Source of the DNA: Clostridia bacterium
Lineage (GTDB): Bacteria; Bacillota; Clostridia; Oscillospirales; CAG-272
DNA: 64,000 nucleotides
Direction: 5' to 3'
NCBI GenBank assembly: GCA_017621475.1
Contig: JAGATA010000041.1
Coordinates: 1-64,000, forward strand
The notes below the pieces were generated by a model, which made no database searches, was not told the origin of the DNA, and saw only the letters and a program-made list of their open reading frames with translations. Each line of letters begins with the position of its first letter. Position 1 is the stretch's first letter. Positions 31,061 to 39,039 of the stretch are shown one piece after another. The translations under genes were made by a program, and so were the position numbers.

Positions 31061-32374
31061 TTATTTATTTTCGAGGCAAGCAATACCGGGGAGTTCAAGA
31101 CCTTCGAGAAGTTCGAGAGATGCGCCGCCGCCTGTGGAAATGTGTGTGATCTGGGAAGCAAAGCCGAGCTGTTCGCAAGCTGCTGCGGAGTCACCGCCGC
31201 CAACGATAGTGATAGCGTCGGAATCTGCAAGAGCCTGAGCTACAGCGATTGTACCTTTAGCGAGTGTGGGGTTTTCAAATACGCCCATAGGTCCGTTCCA
31301 AACAACTGTCTGTGCGTTCTTAACAGCGTCTGCAAAGAGAGCTCTTGTCTTTTCGCCGATGTCAAGACCCATCATATCTGCGGGGATAGCGTTGGAAGGA
31401 ACTGTTGTAACTTCGATTTCAGCGTCGATGGGGTTGGGGAAGTCTTTAGCAACAACTGTATCGATGGGGAGGAGGAGTTTTACGCCATTCTTTTCTGCAA
31501 GTTCGAGCATTTCGCGGCAATAGTCAACCTTTTCTTCATCGAAGAGGGACGTGCCGATTTCATAACCTTTTGTTTTGAGAAATGTGTAAGCCATACCGCC
31601 GCCGATGATAAGCGTATCAACCTTTGTAAGGAGGTTCTTGATAACGTTGAGCTTATCGGAAACTTTAGCGCCGCCGAGGATAGCAACGAATGGACGCTTG
31701 GGATCTTCAAGAGCCTTGCCCATAATGGAGATTTCCTTCTGGATAAGGTAGCCGCAAACTGCGGGAAGTCCGCCGAACTGTGTAACACCTGCAGTGGAAG
31801 CGTGTGCTCTGTGTGCGGAACCGAAAGCATCGTTTACGAATACTTCGCCGAAAGCAGCGAGCTTCTTGGAGAATTCTTCGTCATTCTTTGTTTCGCCTGC
31901 ATTGAAACGTGTGTTTTCGAGAAGAACGATCTTGCCTTCTTCGAGAGCAGCAACTTTTGCCTGTGCATCTGCGCCAACTGTGTCTGCAGCAAATGTTACG
32001 ATGCCGCCGAGAAGCTCATTGAGTCTGTCAGCAACGATCTTGAGGGAGAATTTTGTAACGTCGCCCTGTGCTTTTTCGAAAGCTTTTGCTGTAGCGGCTT
32101 CCTGTTCTTCTGCGGGAAGCTCTGCAATTTTAGCAAGTTCTTTCTTTGTAAGTTTGAAGCTCTTTTCAAAAATAGCGTGGGGTTTGCCCATGTGAGAGCA
32201 AAGAACTACTTTTGCGCCCTGTGCCACGAGATATTTGATCGTGGGAAGAGCTTCTACGATTCTCTTGTCGCTTGTGATAACGCCGTCTTTTACGGGAACG
32301 TTAAAGTCACATCTTACGAGGACCTTTTTGCCTTTGACATCAATGTCTTCGATTGTTTTCTTATTGTAAGTCAT
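31061..32374 (-). CDS. pgk: Phosphoglycerate kinase with an N-domain insertion
   Basis: 437 residues, about 40 more than usual. Family signatures are [16 protein letters not shown] near the start, [44 protein letters not shown], and the nucleotide loop [12 protein letters not shown] with [10 protein letters not shown]. The extra length lies after VLCSHMGKP, where about 30 Lys/Glu/Ala-rich residues ([20 protein letters not shown]) precede [15 protein letters not shown]; canonical enzymes have only a short loop. Longer PGK forms with this insertion occur in some Clostridia. It makes ATP and 3-phosphoglycerate from 1,3-bisphosphoglycerate. The ATG at 32374 follows TTGGAGG; a promoter lies at 32408-32436. 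Confidence 0.96.
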   Translation of the reverse strand: MTYNKKTIEDIDVKGKKVLVRCDFNVPVKDGVITSDKRIVEALPTIKYLVAQGAKVVLCSHMGKPHAIFEKSFKLTKKELAKIAELPAEEQEAATAKAFEKAQGDVTKFSLKIVADRLNELLGGIVTFAADTVGADAQAKVAALEEGKIVLLENTRFNAGETKNDEEFSKKLAAFGEVFVNDAFGSAHRAHASTAGVTQFGGLPAVCGYLIQKEISIMGKALEDPKRPFVAILGGAKVSDKLNVIKNLLTKVDTLIIGGGMAYTFLKTKGYEIGTSLFDEEKVDYCREMLELAEKNGVKLLLPIDTVVAKDFPNPIDAEIEVTTVPSNAIPADMMGLDIGEKTRALFADAVKNAQTVVWNGPMGVFENPTLAKGTIAVAQALADSDAITIVGGGDSAAACEQLGFASQITHISTGGGASLELLEGLELPGIACLENK

Positions 32375-32407
32375 TTTTTCAACCTCCAAAAAAATTTTAT
32401 CAAAAAT

Positions 32408-32436
32408 ATTTTACCACATTATAAAATTATTTTCAA
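32408..32436 (-). promoter_or_regulatory. Sigma-A promoter of pgk-tpiA
   Basis: TTGAAA and TAAAAT are 17 nt apart on the minus strand, about 35 nt before the pgk start. Confidence 0.7.
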
Positions 32437-32442
32437 TAGTTT

Positions 32443-32486
32443 TGAAAAAAAGTATGAGGTATATGCAAAAAAGTATATACCTCATA
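32443..32486 (-). terminator. Intrinsic terminator after the U32 gene
   Basis: TATGAGGTATAT (32453-32464) and ATATACCTCATA (32475-32486) pair perfectly. The minus strand continues into CTTTTTTT. It separates the U32 gene from the pgk promoter. Confidence 0.85.
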
Positions 32487-32496
32487 TATCGTTTTA

Positions 32497-33723
32497 TTAT
32501 CTGTTAGCGCCGCGGAGTATGTCGCCGGGGTTTACCTCAAAGGGAACCTCAAGGTAAAATTCCATAAACGGATGCGGAGCAGAGGGTATCTCTTCCCCAT
32601 CCATACCCGTCATCTTCCGTGCGGTAAATCTTCTTCCGAGCTTTCCGGGGGAGATAAGCTCCACCTCGTCACCCACGCAGAATTTGTTTCGCTGAATAAA
32701 GAGCGCACGTCCGTTTTCGCCGTCATATTCCTTTACAACGGCAAGATACGCCTTTTCGCGAAGATAGCCGGGTACGGTGCAGGTCTGCGCGTTGTTCATA
32801 GGGTCGTCGTAGAAATATCCCGTGCAGTATTCGCGGTGGCTTACGGAATCAAGCTCAAAAAGCCAAGCAGGGTCAAGCGCAAAATCCGCGCCCTTTTCCA
32901 TATAGCCGTCTATTGCCGCGCGGTATGCGTTCGTAACGACGGCGGTATAGTACGCACTCTTCATTCTTCCCTCTATCTTAAAGGAGGTGATGCCCGCTTC
33001 GATAAGCTCGTTCATATGCTCCACCATACACATATCCTTGGAGCTCATTATGTACGTGCCCTCGCGTTCTTCTTCAATGGGAAGCCCGATGTCGGGTCTT
33101 TTCTCCTCGCGGATGGTGTAGTTCCAACGGCAGGGCTGGGCGCACGCGCCGCGGTTTGCGTCTCTGCCGACAAGGTTGTTGGAAAGAAGGCATCTTCCGC
33201 TGAAGGAAACACACATGGAGCCGTGAACGAACACTTCTATCTCCATATCGTCGGGAATATTTTTTCTGATCTGCTTTATTTCTTCAAGAGAAACCTCGCG
33301 CGCAAGAACAGCGCGGCGCGCACCGAGCTTGTACCAGAAATTGCAATCTGCGGAGCTTACAACGCCCGCCTGCGTGGAGATATGCAGTTCAAGTTCGGGA
33401 TATATCTCTTTTATAAGAGCAAAGACGCCCGCATCCGCAACTATAGCCGCATCCACCTTGTGAGGAAGCGCCGCAAGCTCGCGGATAAAATCCGCAAGGT
33501 CTGCATATTCGTATTCGCGCGGGAGCGTGTTGAGAGTAAGATAAACTTTTTTGCCTCGCTCGTGCGCATATTTCGCCGCCTCCGAAAGTTCTTCAAGCGT
33601 AAAATTATCCGCCGCGGCTCTCATACCGAATCTTTTTGCAGCAAGATAGACCGCATCCGCGCCGTAAAGGAACGCGGCTTTCATCTTTTCAAAATTTCCC
33701 GCAGGGGAAAGAAGCTCTGTCAT
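32497..33723 (-). CDS. U32 peptidase family protein (TrhP/PrtC-like, probable tRNA hydroxylation factor)
   Basis: 408 residues. The N-terminus ELLSPAGNFEKMKAAFLYGA and ADAVYLAAKRFGMRAAADNF are U32 signatures. The cluster of Cys residues near 168-235 (VFVHGSMCVSFSGRCLLSNN, then RGACAQPCRWNY, then SSKDMCMVEHM) matches the Fe-S-type Cys set of TrhP. TrhP-type members are needed for hydroxylation of uridine 34 in tRNA, while older work assigned collagenase activity (PrtC). The C-terminal domain (AYLAVVKEYDGENGRALF and VPFEVNPGDILRG) is the usual small beta-barrel. AAGAAAGGG precedes the ATG. It is monocistronic. Confidence 0.9.
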   Translation of the reverse strand: MTELLSPAGNFEKMKAAFLYGADAVYLAAKRFGMRAAADNFTLEELSEAAKYAHERGKKVYLTLNTLPREYEYADLADFIRELAALPHKVDAAIVADAGVFALIKEIYPELELHISTQAGVVSSADCNFWYKLGARRAVLAREVSLEEIKQIRKNIPDDMEIEVFVHGSMCVSFSGRCLLSNNLVGRDANRGACAQPCRWNYTIREEKRPDIGLPIEEEREGTYIMSSKDMCMVEHMNELIEAGITSFKIEGRMKSAYYTAVVTNAYRAAIDGYMEKGADFALDPAWLFELDSVSHREYCTGYFYDDPMNNAQTCTVPGYLREKAYLAVVKEYDGENGRALFIQRNKFCVGDEVELISPGKLGRRFTARKMTGMDGEEIPSAPHPFMEFYLEVPFEVNPGDILRGANR

Positions 33724-33819
33724 AAAAATACCCTTTCTTGCGCTTTCCCAAAAGAAAGCGTTATTTTGTTAAGCTTTTTTGCAAAAAATAGGAAAAATGC
33801 TATAGAGTTTTTTAAAAAT

Positions 33820-33957
33820 ATTATATTCAACTTTTTCTTATTTAAAGAAAAAGTTGCAAAAAGATAAAAAACCGTTCCGGTTTATCATCAGTGTAAATTT
33901 TAAGTTATTGCAATTTCGACTCCCCGCGCAGTTTTCACTCACAAGCTCGCAAAAACT
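33820..33957. repeat. Dispersed repeat family R2, copy 1
   Basis: TTCAACTTTTTCTTATTTAA and AAGAAAAAGTTGCAAAAAGA, then a TAAAAAACC/GGTTTATC hairpin with a 5-nt loop, then TTTTCACTCACAAGCTCGCA. The same blocks in the same order occur at about 53311-53445. The whole 33724-34404 gap is gene-free. Confidence 0.7.
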
Positions 33958-34165
33958 ACTCGGAACCACGTCGAAGGGCGCCAAAATCTGATTTTATCTT
34001 TAAAACGCGTGATAAAAAAGCAAAAATTTTAATTAAAAATATCACGCGGATTTGCCGAAGTCAGGACTTGCTACCTTACGTTCGAGTTGAGCGTAAATAC
34101 AGCGACTATCAAAGTGAAAAATTTTATCCAATTTCCTTGTCGCTGTGTGCAACGCGATTGTTTGA

Positions 34166-34250
34166 GATTCGCCCTTCGAGCTATTTATAGCGAGAATTTA
34201 GCTGAATAATAATTTAGAACTCGGTTTAAAAGGGTATAGATATATTATCT
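34166..34250. repeat. Dispersed repeat family R3, copy 2
   Basis: GATTCGCCCTTCGAGCTATT ... AATAATTTAGAACTCGGTTT ... AGGGTATAGATATATT matches, with substitutions, the segment at 4607-4695. Between R2 and this piece (33960-34165) I see no gene, only A/T-rich sequence with short hairpins. Confidence 0.5.
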
Positions 34251-34329
34251 TTTAAGCTTATACGGTATATAAGTCCAAGCCAGAACACGCCGATAAAGCC
34301 GACGCGAGGCTTTTTTACTTCTTTTGCTC

Positions 34330-34420
34330 CGCTTTTCTTTGTTTAAAAGAAAAGCGGAAATAAAATAAATTCATTAAAACGCATAGCGTTTTAATTCCAC
34401 AAAATCACGCTTGTGATTTT
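34330..34420 (-). terminator. Cluster of three hairpins after mltG
   Basis: AAAATCAC-gctt-GTGATTTT (34401-34420) overlaps the stop. ATTAAAACGC-ata-GCGTTTTAAT (34373-34395) comes next, then CCGCTTTTCTTT-g-TTTAAAAGAAAAGCGG near 34330-34358. The second one is the best terminator for the minus-strand operon. Confidence 0.65.
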
Positions 34421-35394
34421 ATTCTCTCTATCGCCCTTTTATGCTCCGCATACGTTTTGGAAAACACTGCTTTTTTATCCTTCCCCGTTACAAAATAATA
34501 ATATTTCGTATTCGCAGGGTAAACCGCCGCTTCCAGTGCGGCGTATCCCGGACTTGCAATAGCACCGGGAGGAAGTCCGGCATTTTCATAGGTATCGTAG
34601 CCTTCGCCATAGAGGCCCGTCGCGTCACTTTGCAGATATTTCATGCCCGATGCAAGTCTGTTTCTGAAAACCGAGGATATCCCTGCCATATCGGAAAGGT
34701 AATACGCTTCCCTTTGTATCATAGAAGCGAGCGTCACAATGCTGTCAACGCTATACCCTGCCCTTGCGGCGTCCGCCATCATCTCCGCGGTAAACTTCCG
34801 CGAGAAATTGGAAAGCAGCTTGTCTATAGCCGCCGCCTCCGAGGAATCGGAGTAAAACATATACGTATCGGGAAAAAGATAACCGTCAAGACGGTATTTT
34901 CTCCCCTCATTCGCAGGGATAAGCGATATAAAATCGTAATCGAAATCATAATTATTTATAACTTCAATAAATTTTTCCTTTGTGCCTATACCGTTTGCAA
35001 TAAAAAGATCGATTATCTCATCCGTGGTAAGCCCCTCCGGAATGGTTATGCGCACCTGTGTGCGAACTTTTCCTATACCGAAAAGCTCGTATCTTATCTC
35101 ATCATAGCTCATTGCGCGTGAAAGCGTGTAAACACCCGAGGGAACTGTTTCTTTATCGCTTTTAAGGGAAAAATACACCCTGAAAAGCAAGGGAAAAGAA
35201 ATAAATCCTTCCTCTTTTAGTTTTTTAGAAACTTCCGAAACGGAAGCCTCTGTATCAAGGCAGAACGTGCGCTCCTCTCCGCTTTTGCAGAGCGCAAAGG
35301 CATCGTTTGCCGCAAATATAACAAAAGCGGAGATAGCTGCGGACGCGATCAGCACGCAAAAAATATATATCGCCGCCTTATATCCTTTTTTCAT
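34405..35394 (-). CDS. mltG: Endolytic murein transglycosylase
   Basis: 329 residues. An N-terminal membrane helix (AIYIFCVLIASAAISAFVIF) is followed by a LysM-like region (VSEVSKKLKEEGFISFPLLF) and the YceG catalytic domain. The catalytic Glu sits in LASMIQREAYYLSDM near residue 218, close to the ASIVEKE of characterised enzymes, and the domain continues SSVFRNRLASGMKYLQSDAT, NAGLPPGAIASPG and NTKYYYFVTG. It cuts nascent glycan strands outside the membrane. It is the last gene of a long minus-strand run starting at uppP; a GGCGGTG site precedes the ATG. Confidence 0.93.
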   Translation of the reverse strand: MKKGYKAAIYIFCVLIASAAISAFVIFAANDAFALCKSGEERTFCLDTEASVSEVSKKLKEEGFISFPLLFRVYFSLKSDKETVPSGVYTLSRAMSYDEIRYELFGIGKVRTQVRITIPEGLTTDEIIDLFIANGIGTKEKFIEVINNYDFDYDFISLIPANEGRKYRLDGYLFPDTYMFYSDSSEAAAIDKLLSNFSRKFTAEMMADAARAGYSVDSIVTLASMIQREAYYLSDMAGISSVFRNRLASGMKYLQSDATGLYGEGYDTYENAGLPPGAIASPGYAALEAAVYPANTKYYYFVTGKDKKAVFSKTYAEHKRAIERIKSQA

Positions 35395-35460
35395 TTTTCA
35401 CCGCCAAAACAATGTTTCTATAACATTATTCTGTGCGAATATTTTTAAATTATGTGCTTA

Positions 35461-36384
35461 TCAAAACAGCGCAATTATTCCGAAAACAAGGAAAAGCAAT
35501 GTTTCACCAATAAGCGGGAGAGATGTAAATACATCGAACAGCATAAGAACGACCTTATCTTTGGGAACAGGCCTTTGTGCGCTCTCCCCTCTTTCCGAAT
35601 GTGAGCGCAAAAGTCTTTCCGCAAAGGAAAGGAAGAAGAACGCACACACAAGCAAAAAAACTATAAGTATGAGCCAGAAAAGTATATCGCTGTCGGGATT
35701 GGAGGAGAAAAGCCATATGTACTTTTCCCAGAACAGCGCAAACACGTTGTAAGCAAAATGTGCAATGACCGATGCCCAAACAGACTTTGTCAGGAACACG
35801 AGCCACGCGAGTATCACTCCCGAAACAAAATATATGGGAAACTGCGGAAGATCAAAATGCACGAAGGCAAAAAGCAGTGCCGACATAAGAATTGAAAAAA
35901 GAGAGCCGCCCATTCTGTATTCGCGCATAACTATTCCGCGGAAAACAAGCTCCTCCAAAAGAGCAGGCACGGCAGCAAGCGAAAGCACCATAAGCACGCC
36001 CGAACCGAAGGATGAGGGGCGGATCGAAATACTGCTGCCGTACAGCGAATAAGCGGAAGCATCGTATGCAAAATGAAAAAGCCCGAATTTCAGCACGCAC
36101 AGGGAAAGTATCAGAAAGATCGTGCCGAATATTATCACGGGGGCGGATTTCTTTTTGGGGAGCCCGAAACCAAGCTTAAAAACATATCCCTGCCCGCGGA
36201 AAGCACAAAATACCGCAGCAGGTATGCCGAAAACGGCGATCTGCAAAGCCATCATCACGGCATAGACCGCCGTCTTGCTCATATTTTCGACATTCACAAG
36301 CTGTATGAACAGCACAAACACCGATATTGCAAGCACCAAAAGAGGTGAAGCAAAAAAAGGATGCGAAGCATTAACTCTTCGCAT
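35461..36384 (-). CDS. CPBP-family intramembrane metalloprotease
   Basis: 307 residues, multi-pass membrane protein (about eight helices, e.g. PLLVLAISVFVLFIQLVNV, MALQIAVFGIPAAVFCAF, VIFGTIFLILSLCVLKFGLF). The catalytic motifs of the CAAX-protease/bacteriocin-processing (Abi) family are present: ALLEELVFRGIVMREYRMG (Glu-Glu and Arg near 170) and ALLFAFVHFDLPQFPIYF (His), plus SVWASVIAHFAYNVFAL (His/Asn). The ATG at 36384 lies inside the end of the cyclo-ligase gene after GAAAGAGG; a start five codons earlier is less well placed. The substrate is unknown. Confidence 0.88.
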   Translation of the reverse strand: MRRVNASHPFFASPLLVLAISVFVLFIQLVNVENMSKTAVYAVMMALQIAVFGIPAAVFCAFRGQGYVFKLGFGLPKKKSAPVIIFGTIFLILSLCVLKFGLFHFAYDASAYSLYGSSISIRPSSFGSGVLMVLSLAAVPALLEELVFRGIVMREYRMGGSLFSILMSALLFAFVHFDLPQFPIYFVSGVILAWLVFLTKSVWASVIAHFAYNVFALFWEKYIWLFSSNPDSDILFWLILIVFLLVCAFFFLSFAERLLRSHSERGESAQRPVPKDKVVLMLFDVFTSLPLIGETLLFLVFGIIALF

Positions 36385-36958
36385 AAAGTCCTCTTTCACT
36401 CATCATAACATCAACCGTAAGGTCGAATCTTCCGTGCGGTACGGAGTTTACGATGAAATCTCTGTAAGCCATACCAACCTTTGTTCCGCGGAAACCGGAA
36501 AGGTAACGGTCATAGTAACCGCCGCCATACCCTATGCGGAAGCCTTTTTTATCAAATACGACCGCGGGAACGATGCAAACAACGTTTGCTGTTTCAGCGG
36601 TGAGCTTATCGAACGCGGGAAGCGTTGCGGGCGGTTCCATAATATTATAAGAACCGGGTTCAAGCTCGTCGAAGGAATTTACAAAATAGAAAACCATAGA
36701 GTGGTCTTCGGGGTTGCAACGGGGGAAGGCAACTTTTTTGCCTGCCGCAAGTGCCGCCTCTGCAATGGGGCGGATGTCTATCTCGTCATCCTTTGGATAG
36801 AACATAAGAATGATGTCCGCATATCTGAAAGTTGCGGAGCTTATCATATTGCGGCAGATCTTTTCACCCATCTGCGCGCGAAGCTCCGGGTCAAGAGAGC
36901 GTCTTTTTTCAAGATAATATTCTCTTATTTCTGTTTTATGCTTTCTTATTTCATACAT
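36371..36958 (-). CDS. 5-formyltetrahydrofolate cyclo-ligase
   Basis: 195 residues, normal for the family. Signatures are IREYYLEKRRSLDPELRAQM at the N-terminus, YPKDDEIDIRPI and the C-terminal phosphate/Mg loop KGFRIGYGGGYYDRYLSGF. It converts 5-formyl-THF to 5,10-methenyl-THF, clearing an inhibitory folate and feeding one-carbon metabolism. The ATG at 36958 follows AAAGGCGG and overlaps the DJ-1 gene by 8 nt; the long upstream extension runs through that gene in another frame and is rejected. Its 3' end overlaps the CPBP gene by 14 nt. Confidence 0.92.
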   Translation of the reverse strand: MYEIRKHKTEIREYYLEKRRSLDPELRAQMGEKICRNMISSATFRYADIILMFYPKDDEIDIRPIAEAALAAGKKVAFPRCNPEDHSMVFYFVNSFDELEPGSYNIMEPPATLPAFDKLTAETANVVCIVPAVVFDKKGFRIGYGGGYYDRYLSGFRGTKVGMAYRDFIVNSVPHGRFDLTVDVMMSERGLYAKS

Positions 36959-37499
36959 AGGGATTGACCGCCTTTCTGATCTGTTCTGATTTTTCTTCGC
37001 TGTAAAGCGCGCGTATGAGCGCGTATGCAAACTCACCCGCCGCACCTGCGCCGCAGGAGGTTATAACGTTTTTATCTATAACAACGGGCGCTTTTTCATG
37101 CTGTGCGCCGATAAGATGCTCTTCAAAGCCCGGATAGCACGTTGCGCGCTTGCCGCAAAGCATACCCGCCTTGCCAAGCACGGAGGGGGCGGCACATATA
37201 GCGGCAACGAACTTGCCCACATCATACGCCTTGCGGAGTATCTTCTGCACGTTTTCATCGTTTTCAAGGTTCAAAGTGCCGGGAAGTCCGCCGGGGAGAA
37301 CCACCATATCGAACTCCTCGTCCAAGCAGTCGCTTGCCGCCTTATCTGCGGTGATGGCAATGCCGTGGGAACCAACGCATTCTTTTTCGGGAACGCCTGC
37401 AAAAGTGACGTCCGCACCGGCGCGGCGAAGATAATCAACGGGGGTAAGAACTTCAACTTCTTCCGTTCCGTTTGCTATGAAAACAATAACTTTTTTCAT
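36951..37499 (-). CDS. DJ-1/PfpI family protein
   Basis: 182 residues. The nucleophile elbow is FVAAICAAPSVLGKAG (Cys near 106), with an upstream Glu in VIVFIANGTEEVEVLTPVDY (near 15) and the LPGGLPGT loop. These are the hallmarks of DJ-1-type proteins (ThiJ/YajL/Hsp31 relatives). Roles claimed for the family include glyoxalase III and protein or nucleotide deglycation; none can be fixed from sequence. AAGGAGAAC precedes the ATG, and the gene is 12 nt after the GNAT gene. Confidence 0.9.
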   Translation of the reverse strand: MKKVIVFIANGTEEVEVLTPVDYLRRAGADVTFAGVPEKECVGSHGIAITADKAASDCLDEEFDMVVLPGGLPGTLNLENDENVQKILRKAYDVGKFVAAICAAPSVLGKAGMLCGKRATCYPGFEEHLIGAQHEKAPVVIDKNVITSCGAGAAGEFAYALIRALYSEEKSEQIRKAVNPYV

Positions 37500-37511
37500 G
37501 TGTTCTCCTTA

Positions 37512-38300
37512 TTATTTTTTAAATATCTCGTATTTCGGTTCAAACATCATATTGAAAGCAAGCTCGCCCGTTTTAAATTCATCGCAGAATATCTTGCATA
37601 GCGCGCGGTCTTCCCTCTTTCCGATATCGAGAAGACTGCCCCTCTCCATTCTGTCGTAAACGGTAATATCGCCATCATAGCGCGGTGCATATATGATGTA
37701 GCCGTTTTTGGCAATGGCAAAGCATTTTCCGCCCTCTTCCGCATCGCGCAGAGTATGGTTGAAAAGTTCCATATCCTTTACAAATACATCGTGCGCCTTG
37801 GAATATACCTTCCAAAGCATATATATGTCATCCGTGGGGTTATATTCGCGAAGTATTTCTCTGGGTGCAACGTAAGGAAACCCGTTTTTAACTTTATTTG
37901 TATATCCAAACTTTTCATACATCGTGAAAAGACCCTTTTGGGCAGGAACAACGAGTGCAAAATCGTATCCGCGCGCACGCATCTCCTCCTCAGCTTTTGC
38001 CATAAGGAGGGAGAAAACACCGTTTCCTCTGTATTCGGGTTCCATCCATGCGGCGAAAATATAGCCGCCCGTGTAAGTTTTATCCTTTGTAGGGAAAGTT
38101 ATTTCAGGGAAATTTACAGCGCCTATCAGCTTTCCGTCAAGGAAAGCTGCAAGCGTATTTTTCTTGCCTATTTCAATATAAAGGTCATCGTAAAAAGCTT
38201 CTCCGTCACCGAAGATAGCCGCTTCTTTAGCGATAAGCTCCGACATTTCCGCTTCATTTTCGGGCAAGCGGAAACATACCCTTTCTAAGATATCGTTCAT
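37512..38300 (-). CDS. GNAT-family acetyltransferase
   Basis: 262 residues. The acetyl-CoA-binding motif A is visible near 95-120 (YIFAAWMEPEYRGNGVFSLL, with the R-x-x-G-x-G-like ..YRGNGVF), and motif B follows as LVVPAQKGLFTMYEKFGY. The C-terminal half (YSKAHDVFVKDMELFNH and onward) has no recognised partner motif, which suggests an Eis-like or two-domain GNAT. Only 2 nt separate it from the tmk stop, so it belongs to the operon, but the substrate is unknown. Confidence 0.8.
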   Translation of the reverse strand: MNDILERVCFRLPENEAEMSELIAKEAAIFGDGEAFYDDLYIEIGKKNTLAAFLDGKLIGAVNFPEITFPTKDKTYTGGYIFAAWMEPEYRGNGVFSLLMAKAEEEMRARGYDFALVVPAQKGLFTMYEKFGYTNKVKNGFPYVAPREILREYNPTDDIYMLWKVYSKAHDVFVKDMELFNHTLRDAEEGGKCFAIAKNGYIIYAPRYDGDITVYDRMERGSLLDIGKREDRALCKIFCDEFKTGELAFNMMFEPKYEIFKK

Positions 38301-38302
38301 TT

Positions 38303-38980
38303 TTAATCCGCCACGTCAAGGAACATTGTAACTTTTTCCTGTATTTTTGCCTGTATTTCGTCGATGGGCAAAAGCTCGTCTCCGTCACAGCACTGTATTC
38401 TCTCCCAGCCGAGCTTATCCGCGGCATAGATCGCCGCCTTGTAGCAATGCATAATGTATTCATTGTCAAGCTCGTGTATGTCAAGTCGCTGACCCGTTTC
38501 TTCGCTGCGCTTCTTAACGTAAGCAAGGGATACTTCGGGTTTTACCTCAAGGTAGAGCACCAAGCCGGGTTCGGGAAGACCGAGCTTGTTAAACTCGAAG
38601 TCATAGAGCCAATTAAGGTAATCGTCCCAATCGTCACGGTCAAGCTTGGAAAGCTGATGGATGGCGTTGGATGTGGAATATCTGTTTGCAATAATAACGG
38701 AATCTTCGTCATCGTATATCGCTTTCCAGTCTTTTTCGTAGGAAGCGAAACGGTCAACGGCAAAAAATGTAGTTGCCGCATATGCGTTTACACTGTCGGG
38801 GTCATTTCCGAACTCTCCGTCCAAATACATCTGAACGAGCGCAGAGGAACGGCTCGTATAATTGGGGAAGGAGAGAAGGTTCACATTTTTCCCCTGAGCA
38901 ATAAGATCATTGTAAAGGAGTTTAGACTGGGTATCCTTTCCGGAACCGTCAAGTCCTTCTATTGCAATAAGTCTGCCCAT
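38303..38980 (-). CDS. tmk: Thymidylate kinase
   Basis: 225 residues. It opens GRLIAIEGLDGSGKDTQSKL, the P-loop (GLDGSGKDT) of the TMP kinase family. The DRY-like segment VDRFASYEKDWKA and the substrate region VIIANRYSTSNAIHQLSKLD follow, and VLYLEVKPEVSLAYVKKRSE lies before the lid. The enzyme phosphorylates dTMP to dTDP. The ATG at 38980 follows AGAGAGGC; an upstream extension to 39010 is less supported. It is 60 nt after ftsK in the same direction. Confidence 0.92.
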   Translation of the reverse strand: MGRLIAIEGLDGSGKDTQSKLLYNDLIAQGKNVNLLSFPNYTSRSSALVQMYLDGEFGNDPDSVNAYAATTFFAVDRFASYEKDWKAIYDDEDSVIIANRYSTSNAIHQLSKLDRDDWDDYLNWLYDFEFNKLGLPEPGLVLYLEVKPEVSLAYVKKRSEETGQRLDIHELDNEYIMHCYKAAIYAADKLGWERIQCCDGDELLPIDEIQAKIQEKVTMFLDVAD

Positions 38981-39039
38981 ATTCGTATTTGCCTCTCTTT
39001 TATATATCAATATTTTTGTTGTAATTCAAATGTTTATTT

